From: Epiperipatus broadwayi
Taxonomy: Eukaryota; Onychophora; Udeonychophora; Euonychophora; Peripatidae
Length of the DNA stretch: 64,000 nt
Reading direction: 5' to 3'
Assembly (NCBI GenBank): GCA_028023455.1
Contig: JAQFVV010000014.1
Coordinates: 2,979,336 to 3,043,335, forward strand
Below are positions 50,421-60,359 of this stretch, in pieces; within the stretch, counting starts at the first letter, position 1, and every line of letters starts with the position of its first letter. The notes under the pieces are model-generated. The model made no database searches. It had not been told where the DNA came from and worked only from the letters and a program-made list of their open reading frames with translations. A program made the translations under genes and the position numbers.

Positions 50421-50619
50421 GTATTTTTTTGAAGGTTTGTGATGATGGTCGATTATATGTGATAATATGTTGCACTATTTCCATCATCTATCAGAAAATG
50501 TTGAATGTATAGAAAATGTTAAACTATTTATTCAAATATTAAACAACAATTTTTTTATAAATTCAACATTTACTGATAGATGATGGAAATAGTCCAACAT
50601 ATTATCACAGAAATATTTA
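50421..50619. mobile_element. Hairpin element inserted in repeat copy 2
   Basis: This roughly 199-bp piece is absent from copy 1, where AATGGAAATATTCACTTTG is continuous. It is bracketed by GGAATATTTA (50411-50420) and GAAATATTTA (50610-50619), a likely 9-10 bp target duplication. Inside, arms 50458-50506 and 50561-50609 are reverse complements with about two mismatches (TGTGATAATATGTTG, TATTTCCATCATCTATCAG and AATGTTGAAT blocks) around a 54-base loop. No coding capacity; a MITE-like fold-back. Confidence 0.75.
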
Positions 50620-50650
50620 CTTTGTTGAAGTCATGTACTTAATGAAAGAG

Positions 50651-50750
50651 TAAGTTAAACCCTGTATTTCGGCTGCTGTAATCCTGACCAGAAAATGTGA
50701 TAAGTTAAACCCTGAATTCTGGCTGCTGTAGTCCTGATCAGAAAATGTGA
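50651..50750. repeat. 50-bp tandem duplication
   Basis: Units 50651-50700 and 50701-50750 both start TAAGTTAAACCCTG and end AGAAAATGTGA and differ at about five positions. Copy 1 of the long repeat has a single unit here (about 45647-45690). Confidence 0.9.
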
Positions 50751-50970
50751 GCCTGCTATATAAAAAACACATGGATATCTATTTACAAAAGAAAATAACC
50801 TGCTAAAGGAGAGAAAAGAGAAAATGAAAGATGATTGTCATGATGTTCATATTTTGTGTCCTCCATGAGACTAGATCTGAAGATAAGTGCCTTATTATTG
50901 ACATTTAAATAAAAGTTAAATTAGAAAGTGTAAGAATCATAAATATCTACAAGAAACAGAAAACTACAGA

Positions 50971-51786
50971 AACATCACATGATCACCATTTCTTATGCTT
51001 GCTCATAATTGTTATTAAAACAGGGAAAACTATCCATATAGTAGTGCTACTCAGTGCAAGCCAGAGTAATCAATGGATGCCAGAAGGTTTGTGCATAAAA
51101 TTCCTATTTAGTGCCTTTTCGTCCAATATCCCCAGACTAGTTTCTAGCTTGTGGCTTTAGTCTGTGAGGAGCCTTGGATCTGAGAGCACTGCACCTAGAT
51201 CTTAGCATCTAATGCAACCCTCCAGCAGCCACCTTTTATCTCTAATTACAAAACTATGAAAATAAAATTTGAAAACACAATAATATTTTCAATCCAAGCT
51301 CATTAACTTATATAGTCATATAAATCTGAACTCAGTTCAACACCCACACATTTTGGTGTCCTTGGTTCTTTAATAACATAGCCAGCACTATCCTATTAGT
51401 CAGGATTGGTATTAAACCACTAAACATCACATGATCACCATTTCTTATTCTTGCTCGTAGGCAAAACTCTCCATATAGTAGTGCCACTCAGTGCAAGCCA
51501 GAGTAATCAATGGAAGCCAGAAGGCTTGCACATAAAATCTCCATCTAATACCTACTCATCCAATATCCCCAGACTAGTTTTTAGCTTGTGGCTTTTGTCA
51601 GTGAGGAGCCTTGGATCTGAGAGCACTGCATCTAAGATCTAATGCAACCCTCCAGCAGCCACCTTTTATCTCTACTTAACTGTAAAAATATGAGAATAGA
51701 ATTAAAAACACAATAATACTTTCAGTACAAGCTCTGGCTTGCACTGAGTGGCACTACTATATGGAGAGTTTTGCCTGTTTTAAAAA
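50971..51786 (+). mobile_element. R1 cluster (two head-to-tail units and an inverted fragment)
   Basis: A first unit begins AACATCACATGATCACC at 50971, which is the reverse complement of the R1 3' end. It continues with the R1 body (AGTGCAAGCCAGAGTAATC, then CCTTGGATCTGAGAGCACTG) and the long-form extension to about 51415. A second unit begins with the same 17 bases at 51425 and runs to about 51725. The cluster ends with 51731-51783, the reverse complement of the R1 start (TTGCACTGAGTGGCACTACT, ending TTTGCCTGTTTT). Copy 1 of the long repeat is uninterrupted here, so this is an insertion. The ends share only about six bases (AAAACT), a weak target duplication. The frame at 51451-51642 lies within R1 and is not a gene. 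Confidence 0.75.
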
Positions 51787-52542
51787 ACTGATTTGGGACC
51801 ATTATCCTAGGAAAGTTTATTAAATACCAGATTGTGACTTTCTTAACCATATGTTTAGACACAAAATATGAATGGATAGAATATGAGTATGTACGATTCA
51901 AATTATTTTGTTGTGATTATTTTGGGGTTTTTTTGTATCCTCAAATTAATTAAGGTTTTGTTATAAATTTGGACTCTCACATACTTGCATGAGAAGAATT
52001 TTTTTGTGTGTTTGTACATACATTGGGGGGGGTGTTATTTTATATATTTTAAATATTGAGTCATGGATAAATAATCAGAATTAAAATTGGTAAAAATTCA
52101 AAGAATGAAATATGTCTGTAAAATTTATCTATTACTAATCAAACAAATGCTGATTTCTTGATTGGGTAATTGAGATTAAAAATACATTTGTATTTTTTTT
52201 TTTCTATTAAATTTTAGTTTTATTAAAAGTTGCTATAAGGCACTTTTTTTTTTTTCGTAGCATTCTAAAATAGAAATAAATATCTTATAATTTGAGAAAT
52301 AAATGTTGGGTGTGTGAATTTTAAAATAATTATATAAATGTAAATTAACTACATAAGAGCTAGCATTATGGGTGATACCAGATCTTTATAATGGTGGTTG
52401 ATTTATCATATAATGGTGGAGATGTCATAATGTTTATTATGGTTGGCACTCATTATTATAAAGTCATTTATATCATGTTACCCATAGTCTAAACATAAGA
52501 TAAATTATATTGAGAAATTTAATTAATTTGTCAATTAAAAGC

Positions 52543-52599
52543 AGTTGTCGCGGGTTCGCTTCCTGGCCGATGCTTTGACACATGAAGAAAAAAAAAGCA
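52543..52599 (+). mobile_element. Tiny 5'-truncated tRNA-SINE-like insertion
   Basis: Relative to copy 1 of the long repeat there are about 57 extra bases. They start with GTCGCGGGTTCGCTTCCTGG, in which GGGTTCGCTTCC is one base from a pol III B box (GGTTCRANNCC). They end in an A-run, and AAAAGCA is present on both sides (52537-52543 and 52593-52599). No A box precedes it. B box, A tail and 7-bp direct repeats fit the truncated 3' part of a SINE. It is too short to assign a family. Confidence 0.6.
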
Positions 52600-52943
52600 T
52601 ATGTGTTGATAATGTGGCATGGTAAAGCTTATTAATATATTATCTTTCTTTATATTTGGCTGACCAAGATTGGCATGTTTTTCATTATCAATGTATAAAT
52701 ACACTCCTAATCAAATGATAAACTAATAAATAATTGGTTTAAGATTACATGACTACACTTCTCAATAGTTTGAAGTTGATTGTTGTGGTCAGTTATATTT
52801 GGGGTATATATATTTGGTTTGTTTTATTTGGTTGATTAAGTGGATGCTGAATAAATCATAGTGTATAGTTAGTCTGTTACATTTGGTTGTCCAAGTCAAG
52901 TGGGTCTTGATTAAATTCTCTGCTGTATAGGTGGCCTATTACA

Positions 52944-55255
52944 ACATATGCATACACATTTTTGTTAGACCTCTATATATGTCAAATTTCTAATTCTGCA
53001 CTTGATTTTAATGTGTCTGAGAAGTTCAAAATTTATTTGATGAAATTTACATCTATTTAAGTATCTTTTGATAATTTTTTTAGATACATAATGATTTATG
53101 TCCTAAATGGCAGCTTTTATTTCATACTATACTTGTTGAAGACAATGTGTTTGCCCATAGATATTTATTATTTTTATCATATTATATTTTGCATGTGTAT
53201 GTATAATTTTTTCATAGCAAATCTCCAAAACTGCAAATTACAAGGGATTAAAAAAACACACTAAAATCTATGATATTATATGGTATGCGGATACTATTTT
53301 TATTTATGTGTATCTAATACAATCCTTTAGATGATATATAAAATCATAATATTTCATTCTTGAAACAAATAAAGACTAATTTTCTACTTTCATTCTCAAA
53401 CTTTTTACATTTTTATTCTAAACATGAATTAATAAAGACAAATTAACAAATGAACTTAATATAAAATATTGACTTTGCAATGAAACAAATATTAATAATA
53501 ATCAGAAATAAATTGTCAAAAACAAAAAGCTTCATTTTTCTCTGCAGGTTGTAAAAATATTTTAGAATGAATAAATAATGGTAATATATTTTATAAGTAT
53601 TTTGCTAAAGCAACAAAATATTGGAAAGGAATAAAAATTTTGACAGGGCTTTTTATTTTCTAATATTAGTGTCACCAAAATTTTACTTAAGTAATTATCT
53701 CTAAAAGATATATAAATTCAAGAAAAGCAAAATATAGACTATCTCCATATTTAAACATAAAAGTTTAATAACAAATGTCAAATAGACTTTATATATAAGT
53801 ATTATTTCATTTTCAGGTTACACACAAAAGACAATGGGGTATGGTAGTGTTCTTTCAATTCTCTTCAATATAATTAACCTCTAGGTTTTTTTTAATTTTT
53901 TTTGTCTGAGGACAATTTCTGTTGTTAAAACTTTTTTTATTCCCATTAGCTTAGTTAGAATTAAATCATTTATAAAAACTCATTTTTAATTAAAATTTCT
54001 TCTGCTAAAAATTGAAAACGGATTTCTAACTATCAATAACAGGCATTGCAGATTTGGTACTACATATATATTTCTCCAAAGGTTAAAGATTTTGGACAGT
54101 CTGTAAATGAAAAATATCTTATTAAGTATTACATATTTATTCGTATACTTTGAAATTTGTATTTACTGAAATGCCCCTATATTTATTGGAAAAATTTATA
54201 TTTTCTTTTTTTTTTCAAATATATATCAGAATTAGAACATTTATAATTTCTACATAAGTTTTTATTTTTTGTTTGAACATTTTAAATGCAGTTGTATATC
54301 TATATCAAATAATGAATAAAAATTATAAAATCCTGGAAAAAAATAGTGATGCCAATATTTTTTTAAAAAAAATGAAAATTCAATTTAAAAAAATTATGAA
54401 GTTAAATGAAATTCAGTGAATATTTTATCAAATTATAAAATAAAACAAAATTAATTACAGTTGTTATTGATATTAAAAATTGTTTTGAATTCATTTTTAA
54501 AAGCCATTCTTTTATTCTGCTGCAAAATATTATCCAATTTCACATGTGTGTATGCTGTGTATTAGATAAAATGTTACATCAGTTTTAAAAAGAAAAAAAA
54601 ATGTTATTCTCCATGTAAAATTATAACTTGAATTTTAGCATAATTATATAAAATATTGTTTCTTAAATAGTTTTATATTTAATAATTTTATGTAAGTTTA
54701 TTTTTTAAATGTTTAATTTTACTGACAGTTATTATAAATAACATTTTTTTTATCAAGAACTGAAAAGGTGATGTTTTGAATATTTATTTACACCTAAAAA
54801 ATAAATATTAAAATACATATTTCTTTAAAATAAATTTTAAAAAATATTATTATGAATGTGTAAATATGAATATTCATTATATATGCTGTGGATCTAAATT
54901 CCTATTCATGTTAACTTGTAGAAAGTTTGATAATTCAATCTGACTATAACAAGATTAACAACATGTTTTAACATTAAGTTTTAATTGTTTTATATCATTT
55001 TAAAAAGTAATAAATATTTATATCACCAAAATGCATGAATCTATGGTAATGACCTAAATGTATAGAGCTCATTATTATGTTGTGCTAGGACTCATGTGGT
55101 GATGATGCAGTTACAAAAATAGTTTATCGTTTGTAGATAATAGGCAAATAGTTGAATATCTTCAGCAAAAAAATTTTCATAAAAAAATTACTGGATCAAA
55201 TATATAAAAGGTTAAAACAGTAAGGATTTTAATACAGTTTATTAATAAATGTTAT
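52944..55255. other. AT-rich DNA, no gene seen
   Basis: There are no open frames of note, no long inverted repeats, and only poly-A/T runs. Nothing could be annotated. Confidence 0.5.
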
Positions 55256-55260
55256 GTTGA

Positions 55261-55348
55261 ATATATATATTTATATATAAGATTGTGTGTACATGGTAAA
55301 TCTTATATATAATATATATATTTATATATAAGATTGTGTGTACATGGT
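55261..55348. repeat. Two direct 37-bp copies, 51-bp period
   Basis: A unit of (AT)5 followed by TTATATATAAGATTGTGTG and TACATGGT occupies 55261-55297 and 55312-55348 without mismatch, separated by 14 bases that include AAATCTTATATAT. A local tandem duplication in simple-sequence DNA. Confidence 0.9.
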
Positions 55349-55879
55349 TTTCTTCTAAAGACAAATTTAGTTTGTTCTATATTAGAATATTATTTCTAAG
55401 CAGTGATGTAAAATATCATTGGTACTATTTGGTTATCTTTCAATACAAGATAGCATTTTAGCTTTTGAAAGATTTTATGTGTTATAGTGAATATATGATG
55501 AATCTTCCCATCATGCCATATATTTAAAGCCTGGACAGGTGAGATTTAAGACAGCCAGCTCATATCTAATGTAGCTAGCTATTCAATATTAGATATCTAG
55601 ATATTATTCATCAGTGGATAAAAATCCCAGGGTACTCAATATTGATTAAATGAATGTTGATGAGATAATTATAAAAATAAAAATTTGGGCTTCACCTGGA
55701 GTGGGAGGGTGAAGCATTATCCTTCTGTAGATGTTAAATTTATAGCCCTTGGTTATTTTTCTCAGACAATATCTACAACAGTCAACATGGAAAATATATT
55801 ACAGCAATCTTTACAATTATTAAAGTCACTGGGACTGATAATGGAATTCTCTATGTTTACCATTACCTACTAGGCTTGG

Positions 55880-56720
55880 CATATCACCTTTTAGTTTACT
55901 TCATTCAGCTTCACTAAATGAATAACAAATTCATCTTTCAACCAGTTTGTTTTTTGGGATGGTTGTTTCTCTAAGAATGATTCTTTGGATCATTGATTTG
56001 TCATCACAAGATTCTAAAGCCTCTTGTGTTTACAATTGTTGATGATTGAAGTATTTTTGCCAGTGAAAAAGATGGTTTTCAGAATATATTTAATATTTTA
56101 AATGCAAGATTTCAATGCTTTGTTTTAATAATTAATGTGAAAAAAAATCTTCAGCAATTTTTAGCTTGCATGGTTATCAATTTTAGAATGTAGCCCTATG
56201 TAAATACCTTGGTAGTTTTATAAATAAAAAGATGGGTTAGATATTAAGTTACAATATGGTCACCCATGAGCTGTTGTTGCTTTAATAACTTAAAAGATAG
56301 GATATTGCATAACAGATAAATATCTACTGTAACAATGTTTATTGAATATAGATTATTACTTTACCTAATCTATTGTATGGTAAAGAGAATTGGACAATCT
56401 ACTGATGCAGTATAAAAGTATTAGAAAAGTTTTATTTAAGGATGTTCCGTAATATTTAAAAAATGTAATGGCAAGATCATAAAACTAATCAATATATTCT
56501 TCAACATGTTGGATATGATACTATAGAATCTAGACATATAAAATAAATGAACCATACAATGCTTTCTAAAATTATATTTTATGATTAACTTGAGCATGGT
56601 TTTTATAGAAGAGATAGGTCCTGTCTATATTATAAGGATTATCTCTAAGGCCTTTTTATAGAAGTCCAATGTTGATTATTTCCATTGGGGAAAATATGTC
56701 AAAGAATAGAATGAAGCAAT
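55880..56720 (+). pseudogene. Decayed LINE (C-terminal half of reverse transcriptase)
   Basis: Frames broken by stops give, in order: a TIVDD block near 56031 with FASEKDGFQNIFNILNARF after it; INVKKNLQQF near 56125; KYLGSFINKKMG at 56202-56237; LLYGKENWTIY at 56370-56402; KVLEKFYLRMFRNI near 56425; and WQDHKTNQYI near 56471. This is the motif string (KYLGS, LLYG-E-WT, LDQFHLRCLR, I-KW-D) downstream of RT motif C in Jockey/CR1/RTE-like LINEs. Upstream to about 55880 is probably RT too decayed to read. The copy is dead. The open frame 55685-55873, just upstream, has no recognised match. Confidence 0.68.
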
Positions 56721-56921
56721 TAAAAAATAGCATGATAAAAATCAAATAGTAATATGGAGTAGCATGTCTATATTTGGATGTATTTATGGCTCACATAGAT
56801 TTTTATAGCTATTGCAAAACTCATTTCTCGAACAATTTTTTTTTCTTTCTTTTCTTGGAGAGTGATTGTTAAACTATATATATACAGAGTTTGATATTAA
56901 TAGGGATTATTCTAGTAAATT

Positions 56922-56923
<2 letters not shown>

Positions 56924-56955
<32 letters not shown>
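56924..56955. repeat. (TA)n microsatellite
   Basis: About 16 TA dinucleotides without interruption. The minus-strand frame 56869-57105 reads through it as alternating Tyr-Ile and is an artefact. Confidence 0.95.
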
Positions 56956-56958
<3 letters not shown>

Positions 56959-57105
56959 AACAGGATGGGGGAGATAGAAAATCATCATCAAACCCATGTA
57001 AACAAAATTTGAAATATAAAATTTATATAAATTTTTTAAATACCAAGTAATGTTAGATATAATATTTAAGTAAGATAATGATATTAAAGAAATGTTTAAT
57101 ATCAC

Positions 57106-57860
57106 AAAATATTTAAGAAGTTATATATTATAGAGCATGAATAGATCATGATATCTCTGTGAGAGATCAGCCAGCTAACTCCTCAGAAAGCATAATTATA
57201 CATCAACCAGCATTATAAAAAGTATAAGTAAGTAATACTCAAAATAACCATTCATCATCATGAATGATCAAAATCAAATACATCAGTACACTAAATCAAC
57301 AGTCAATCTGGTGACTGGATTGGAACTGAGTCTTCTGTAGACCAGGCTAACTATTGAACTTTTGCCAACTTGGGAAATTATTTAAACATAATTTGGATGC
57401 ACACAATAAGTACTCATCCATTACAATACATAATCAGAAAAATCTAAATAATAATGCTGGGATTTTAAAACATGCTGATCATCATCAGTGCTCCGTCCAC
57501 TTAGTACCATTAATGGACTGGCCAACTATAAACTTAAATTCTGACAAATATTTAATTAAATAAAATGTAGTGCAGGGGCTTGATATATCAATCATCTGGA
57601 TACCCATAAGCAGTAATATATACACCCATTTAATATATCAGACCATTTTACTCAAATCTCACCCAGAGAACATAAGCTTAAGTACTATTATGGGGTCTAA
57701 GAAATGATGAGTTAATACAATTTTTTAAACTCTTTAGAATTAAGTCACTGGAATTATTAACAATAAAAAAAGTGAAGTTAAGATCTCTAAAATATAGTTC
57801 TACAAATAGAAGCCTTCTGATTTTGATTTTCATTATTAATATAAAAAATGTAAGTTACTA
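57106..57860. other. Mixed-composition stretch without recognised gene
   Basis: It is slightly less AT-rich than the surroundings, with ATCATCATGAATGATC and GATTGGAACTGAGTCTTC blocks that suggest old repeat DNA. A plus-strand frame at 57354-57563 (69 codons, His/Asn-rich) has no ATG context, splice sites or known motif. No family could be named. Confidence 0.4.
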
Positions 57861-57867
57861 TATGGTG

Positions 57868-58440
57868 ATTTGCATATAAGTTCCACTAGATTTACTTAAA
57901 ACTCATAAACACACAGGCATGTGGCTTGATATAAAATGAACATGTTTGAATTGACATTTAATAATAAAATAAATGATTAAATTTTATGTGTCTATTTGAC
58001 ACACATTGGTGTTTGCAATACAATTGATATTTATATGCACATACATGTGTGTGCATGTAATTTCTGAACATATTTGACATATTACAAAATAAACATTTTT
58101 AGTTGTCACTTTCAAATGACATAAAACACATGGGTTTACATATGTCCCAATAGGTCTACTCAAAACCCATCTATATAATCTGCACACATATGTGCAGTAC
58201 AATAATTAATTAATTATATAAACAAATTTCATTTTCTATCATATTTGATAATAGCAAAAACTCATTTTCCTTTTTATAGGACAAGATTTAATATATGTGT
58301 GTGTGCATATATGCACACACTGATGTTTACCTATTTTAATTTGTGATAATAATATTACATTTTTTATAATTAATATCTTGATTAAAATACATTAATTTCA
58401 CACATATGTGTCTATCAATAAAAAACATCAGTTATAAAAT
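57868..58440. repeat. Degenerate repeat region rich in CACATATGTG palindromes
   Basis: 57868-57925 and 58137-58195 share CATAT(A/G), a CCA(C/A)TAG block, TACT(T/C)AAAAC and a downstream CACA...ATGTG, indicating diverged direct copies about 270 bases apart. Self-complementary blocks are GCACATACATGTGTGTGC (58036-58053), CTGCACACATATGTGCAG (58180-58197) and GTGTGTGCATATATGCACAC (58300-58319). A minus-strand frame 57984-58202 is Cys/Val/Thr-rich only because of these motifs. Confidence 0.5.
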
Positions 58441-58889
58441 TCTATTATAACAGTTTACAGTTTTTTTCTTTTTCTTTACAAAAAATAAATAAATGTTAAT
58501 CTCAACAATTATTGTTGATTGAATAATTTAAAAATATAGATTTTCAAAATAATACTCTTGCATGTTTCTTTTAATTCAAGCAAAAATTAATTACTTGTTT
58601 TAAGTTATATCACTGTAGCAGATTGCCATTAATCATAATCGCTTTAAATTTAAAAATATAAGTTTAAAAAAGTGTCTTTTTACAGAATGTTAAAATGACT
58701 TCTTTACAATATATATATAATTGTCTATGTCTATTCTTTTAGTGGTGTGACTCCAACAAATTATTCATATGTTTTACTTTAAGTTATAAATTTAAAAGTC
58801 ATTTTATGGATTTTAAACTAACTCACCAGCTATATATACATGTATCTGTGTATCTCTGCATATAGATACATCAGTATATGTATAATTAA

Positions 58890-59420
58890 TTCTTCATCCA
58901 CTGATGGTCTCTCTTGGGCAAGCTGGTAGACTGGCTTATTATCTGCATAGTCCAGGTAAGGGTTCTGCAATTGGTTCCACTTAGATTAGGATTTGGTAAG
59001 CTTCAGGCCAGCAAGCTGTTTTCTAGAACACTTTTAAGGCTATGAATTTCAACACAAAGAAGTGGGTCTTTTGCCTTCATGTGATTTCAAACTCCACTAT
59101 TGAACTGTAGAGTAGTTGCTTTCTTGTATTCTTGCTCCTTGTGGCTGTTCTCTATATAATTCTACTAGCCATCTTTGCAGCTAGATTTACTGTTGCCATT
59201 CTCTGCTATAATTACCAACAAACTGCAGCTAACTCTTAGAAAAATATTAGCCAACTCTCTTTCCAAAAATTACTATCCAGACTTTGCAGTTGGCCAATTT
59301 GGCCACCTTCTTCTCAAAAAAAATATTAACCAGACTCTTCTGGTCAGCTCTTACAAAAACTATAAGCCAAACTGAACTGATATTTTTATCAGTCCTTTTA
59401 TAGAATCATCTGAGGTGAAA
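58890..59420. repeat. GC-elevated anonymous block, possibly repeat-derived
   Basis: This 0.5-kb block is visibly less AT-rich than its neighbours, with sharp changes near 58890 and 59420. It contains diverged internal echoes: CCAACAAACTGCAGCTAACTC, CCAACTCT, CCAGACTTTGCAGTTGGCC, CCAGACTCTTCTGG and GCCAAACTGAACTG at roughly 40-50 base intervals. The plus-strand frame 59175-59375 reads across them. It could be an LTR or an unrecognised transposon, but ends, target duplication and homologous copies are not visible. Confidence 0.35.
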
Positions 59421-60359
59421 TAACACTAATTTAAAAACTTTTTCTTTTCTCTCTTGATTTGAAACAATTTTAATCCCTTCAAAAGCATTTTTTATTAATA
59501 AGCTACATTTGGAAAATAGATAATAGAAATGCATATAAGCATTAATTAAAAAATAGATATTTCATACAAGTTTTAATTAAAAGATTTCAAAAATAAATTC
59601 TGCTTGTTTTTAAATTTCAAAATCAGATTAATATTATTTATTTAGACCTTTTTTAAAAAAAAAAATATTTATTTCATAATAAAATTCTGTTTTAAATTCA
59701 GAATTATTTAACCCTTTATAGGACTATTATTATCAGTGAATGTAGAAAATATCTACTGAAAATTTTTCTGTGTTTATTTCTTTTTCTTTACTTTATATAT
59801 ATACACAACTATGTTGCTCTGTGCTATGGAACCCAACTGGTTACAATATATATATATATATGTTCTAAGCTATAAAATCAATTTTTTTTTTTAAAAAAAA
59901 AAAAAAATGAAGTGAAAAATAACACTTAAGGAAAACTTAATAATAAAAAACTGTCATAGTCAGCTTTATGTACCATGAAATTTTTTTATCGGTTATAGTT
60001 GTCAAATTTAAAACATTTTTTTCTTTTAAATAAATACATTTTTAAAGCTGATTAAAACAAATATCTATTTGTAGACGTATAATAATTCAAATAATGTACG
60101 TGGCTGTTAAAGAACAAAAGTACAGAAAATGAACGTTTTTGTGAGTTTTGGCAATTTAATGCTATTTATTGGAAATTTTTTTTAACAAATCTATATTGGT
60201 AAATTTTTATAATTTTAAATTATATTTAAAACATTTTTTCCCTTTTTAGATTTTGATTAAAAAGTATAATGATATCACTGTCAAAAAAAAAAGAAGCCAA
60301 ATAATATAAAAACATATGGAATTTTAAGCTTGCTTTCAAATATTGTAAAAAACTTAACT
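59421..60359. other. AT-rich DNA, no gene seen
   Basis: It contains a self-complementary T-run/A-run (T11 followed by A15) at about 59883-59907 and (TA)n runs near 59797 and 59849. No coding evidence. Confidence 0.5.

Larger units (their letters stand above)
49804..52943 (+). repeat. Long direct repeat, copy 2 (possible 3' LTR with nested insertions, 3.14 kb)
   Basis: It begins TGTACCAGTA and ends TATTACA, and aligns by eye with 44955-46982. It is about 1.1 kb longer because it has a hairpin insertion (about 50421-50619), an extra 50-bp unit (50701-50750), an R1 cluster (50971-51786) and a SINE-like scrap (52543-52599). Subtracting these gives about 2.02 kb, nearly the length of copy 1. A better TATA-like box, GGTATATAAATAGAG, is at about 50256-50270. 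AAATAAAAG near 50906 could serve for polyadenylation. The insertions postdate the duplication, or were lost from copy 1. Confidence 0.7.

Noticed and set aside
51451-51642. 63-codon plus-strand frame with fairly normal codon use
   Set aside because: It lies within an R1 repeat unit; the same region in the other R1 copies is not an open frame of equal length.
52543-52570. Candidate tRNA gene (B-box-like GGGTTCGCTTCC)
   Set aside because: No A box, no cloverleaf and no acceptor stem upstream; the short A-tailed insertion is better explained as a SINE scrap.
56869-57105. 78-codon minus-strand frame
   Set aside because: It reads through the (TA)n microsatellite, giving a Tyr-Ile run with no other support.
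58890-59420. A solo LTR
   Set aside because: No TG...CA ends with a flanking duplication were visible, so it was listed only as an anonymous GC-elevated block.
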